Shown one piece after another: positions 6,008-6,750 of a stretch of 6,750 bases of DNA (its first letter is position 1; each line of letters opens with the position of its first letter). The notes beneath the pieces are model-generated. The model did no database searches. It saw only the letters and a list, made by a program, of their open reading frames with translations, and was not told the origin of the DNA. The translations under genes and the position numbers were made by a program. This DNA comes from Bacteroidales bacterium (GTDB lineage Bacteria > Bacteroidota > Bacteroidia > Bacteroidales > UBA932): assembly GCA_017509375.1 (NCBI GenBank), contig JAFWPT010000413.1, positions 1-6,750 on the forward strand, written 5' to 3'.

Positions 6008-6750
6008 ATGAAAAGATTCCGTCTATTTTTACTGATTGCAGCAGCCCTGTCGCTGGCTTTCGTTTCCTGTGAGAAGGAACCGGATCAGCAGCAGGAAGCT
6101 AACAGTATCGGCAAATTCCCCGTTTCCCAGATAGTGGATGCGGCAGCCGCTGCCTTCGGTGAATGGGAAGCCAATGAAGCCTTCCCCGAGACCATCAAGG
6201 TCGGAGACAAGGATTTCACCACTCCTCAGTACCAGTATGCTATCTGCAGCGCTCTGGTAAACATCAGTGCCGGCCAGACAGCCGACATCGATGTCCTGTC
6301 CTTCAAGCCTGCCGAGCACCCGGAAAGGGATAGTTATGACAAGGAAGAAATCGCAATCGCCAACGGACCCAAGAATGGCGAAGAGACAGAAGACCTTGTG
6401 AACGTAGCTTCCCGCATGATTGCCCGTATGAAGGCTGACCTCAAGGTCCCTAACCAGACCAACTTTACCCGCAACGGCTCAGCCATCGCATTCTCCACGG
6501 ACCGCGCCACTATCGTTATTTCCCGTGCCCTGAAGGAGTACAAGGAAAACGGCAAGCTCGGCGATTCCGTGTCCGCAGGCTACAAGGGCGCTTCCAACAC
6601 CCTCAAGGCATTTGCCAAGGAATTGGTTAAATACCTCGACATTTGGGAGAAGACCGTAGGTACCGTCGATGCTGACGGTTCACACTGCACTTCCAACAAT
6701 ACCGCTTGGGAGAACGTACACTTCATTCCTATCGAGTACTCCGGCGGTTA
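6008..6750 (+). CDS. Lipoprotein with pseudomurein-binding-repeat-like motifs (3' end missing)
   Basis: The frame is open from ATG 6008 to the window edge, giving 247 complete codons of a longer protein. Residues 1-21 are a lipoprotein signal: MKRFR, a hydrophobic core and lipobox FVSC (C21). CEKEPD follows, acidic enough to suggest surface exposure. Residues about 40-87 match, from memory, the pseudomurein-binding repeat (PF09373) pattern: an Ala-rich helix, then W-x-x-N, FPETIKVGDKDFT and a PQYQYAI helix. A second, looser copy lies at about 129-176 (VASRMIARMKADLKVPNQ, then AFSTDRATIVISRAL). Residues 200-247 differ from the repeats and may lead into another domain (AWENVHFIPIEYSGG). No catalytic motif is visible in the part shown. 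The protein could tether the cell or an enzyme to a wall polymer. It follows the barrel lipoprotein after 41 bases and may belong to the same regulon. Repeat identity is a motif-level judgement. Confidence 0.8.
   Translation, partial: MKRFRLFLLIAAALSLAFVSCEKEPDQQQEANSIGKFPVSQIVDAAAAAFGEWEANEAFPETIKVGDKDFTTPQYQYAICSALVNISAGQTADIDVLSFKPAEHPERDSYDKEEIAIANGPKNGEETEDLVNVASRMIARMKADLKVPNQTNFTRNGSAIAFSTDRATIVISRALKEYKENGKLGDSVSAGYKGASNTLKAFAKELVKYLDIWEKTVGTVDADGSHCTSNNTAWENVHFIPIEYSGG
6125..6268 (+). other. First pseudomurein-binding-repeat-like unit (residues about 40-87)
   Basis: The encoded stretch has the order expected of a PF09373 repeat: an alanine-rich helix (IVDAAAAAF), a W-x-x-N turn, a Pro-containing turn (FPETI), a short Gly-Asp hairpin (KVGDKD) and a second helix beginning T-x-P-Q-Y. 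In methanogen proteins such repeats bind pseudomurein. Here the match is by eye and from recalled consensus, so the binding partner is inferred. Confidence 0.55.
6392..6535 (+). other. Second, degenerate repeat unit (residues about 129-176)
   Basis: The segment LVNVASRMIARMKADLKVPNQ followed by AFSTDRATIVISRAL aligns with the first unit in helix, Pro-turn, beta-hairpin and helix order. It has about two extra residues in the hairpin and lacks the W-x-x-N. It supports a duplicated binding module but is the weaker of the two copies. Confidence 0.4.

Noticed and set aside
1..6750. CRISPR array, tRNA, rRNA, insertion sequence or phage genes
   Set aside because: No spaced direct repeats, cloverleaf, transposase motif or terminal inverted repeats were seen, and coding sequence fills nearly the whole window.

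Overview
The window reads as one strand of a compact, fairly GC-rich member of the Bacteroidota, most likely a gut or rumen Bacteroidales. The evidence is lipoprotein signal peptides followed by acidic residues, AT-rich starts without Shine-Dalgarno sequences, frequent ATA isoleucine codons, and close resemblance of the etherase to the Bacteroides MurQ I recall. No lineage marker is present, so the taxonomy is an inference.

Layout: all six genes lie on the + strand and fill almost all of the sequence. The 3' end of an unidentified gene (1-120) overlaps by ATGA a GH20 beta-N-acetylhexosaminidase (117-1922). That gene overlaps by ATGA a second, paralogous GH20 that is a predicted lipoprotein (1919-3760). 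After 18 bases comes a divergent MurQ-type etherase (3779-4609). After 7 bases comes a lipoprotein with an N-terminal lamin-tail-like domain and a C-terminal putative glycoside hydrolase barrel (4617-5966). A 41-base AT-rich gap then precedes another lipoprotein (6008 to beyond the end) with two repeats resembling pseudomurein-binding repeats. There is no gene-free stretch over 41 bases, and no RNA gene, mobile element or CRISPR array was seen.

How the genes may work together: the first five look like one translationally coupled operon for amino-sugar glycan breakdown. Exported hexosaminidases would release terminal GlcNAc or GalNAc, the barrel lipoprotein would cut or hold a larger glycan, and the cytoplasmic etherase would process a lactyl-ether sugar phosphate such as MurNAc-6-phosphate. 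The straightforward reading is peptidoglycan scavenging or recycling.

The more unusual reading comes from the last two genes. The barrel resembles, from memory, glycoside hydrolase-like proteins of pseudomurein-walled methanogens, and the next lipoprotein carries repeats like those that bind methanogen cell walls. The locus could therefore be a bacterial system that attaches to or feeds on archaeal walls, or an archaeal-type wall module reused on bacterial murein. This is a hypothesis. The window alone cannot decide it, and the etherase points toward murein because pseudomurein has no lactyl ether.
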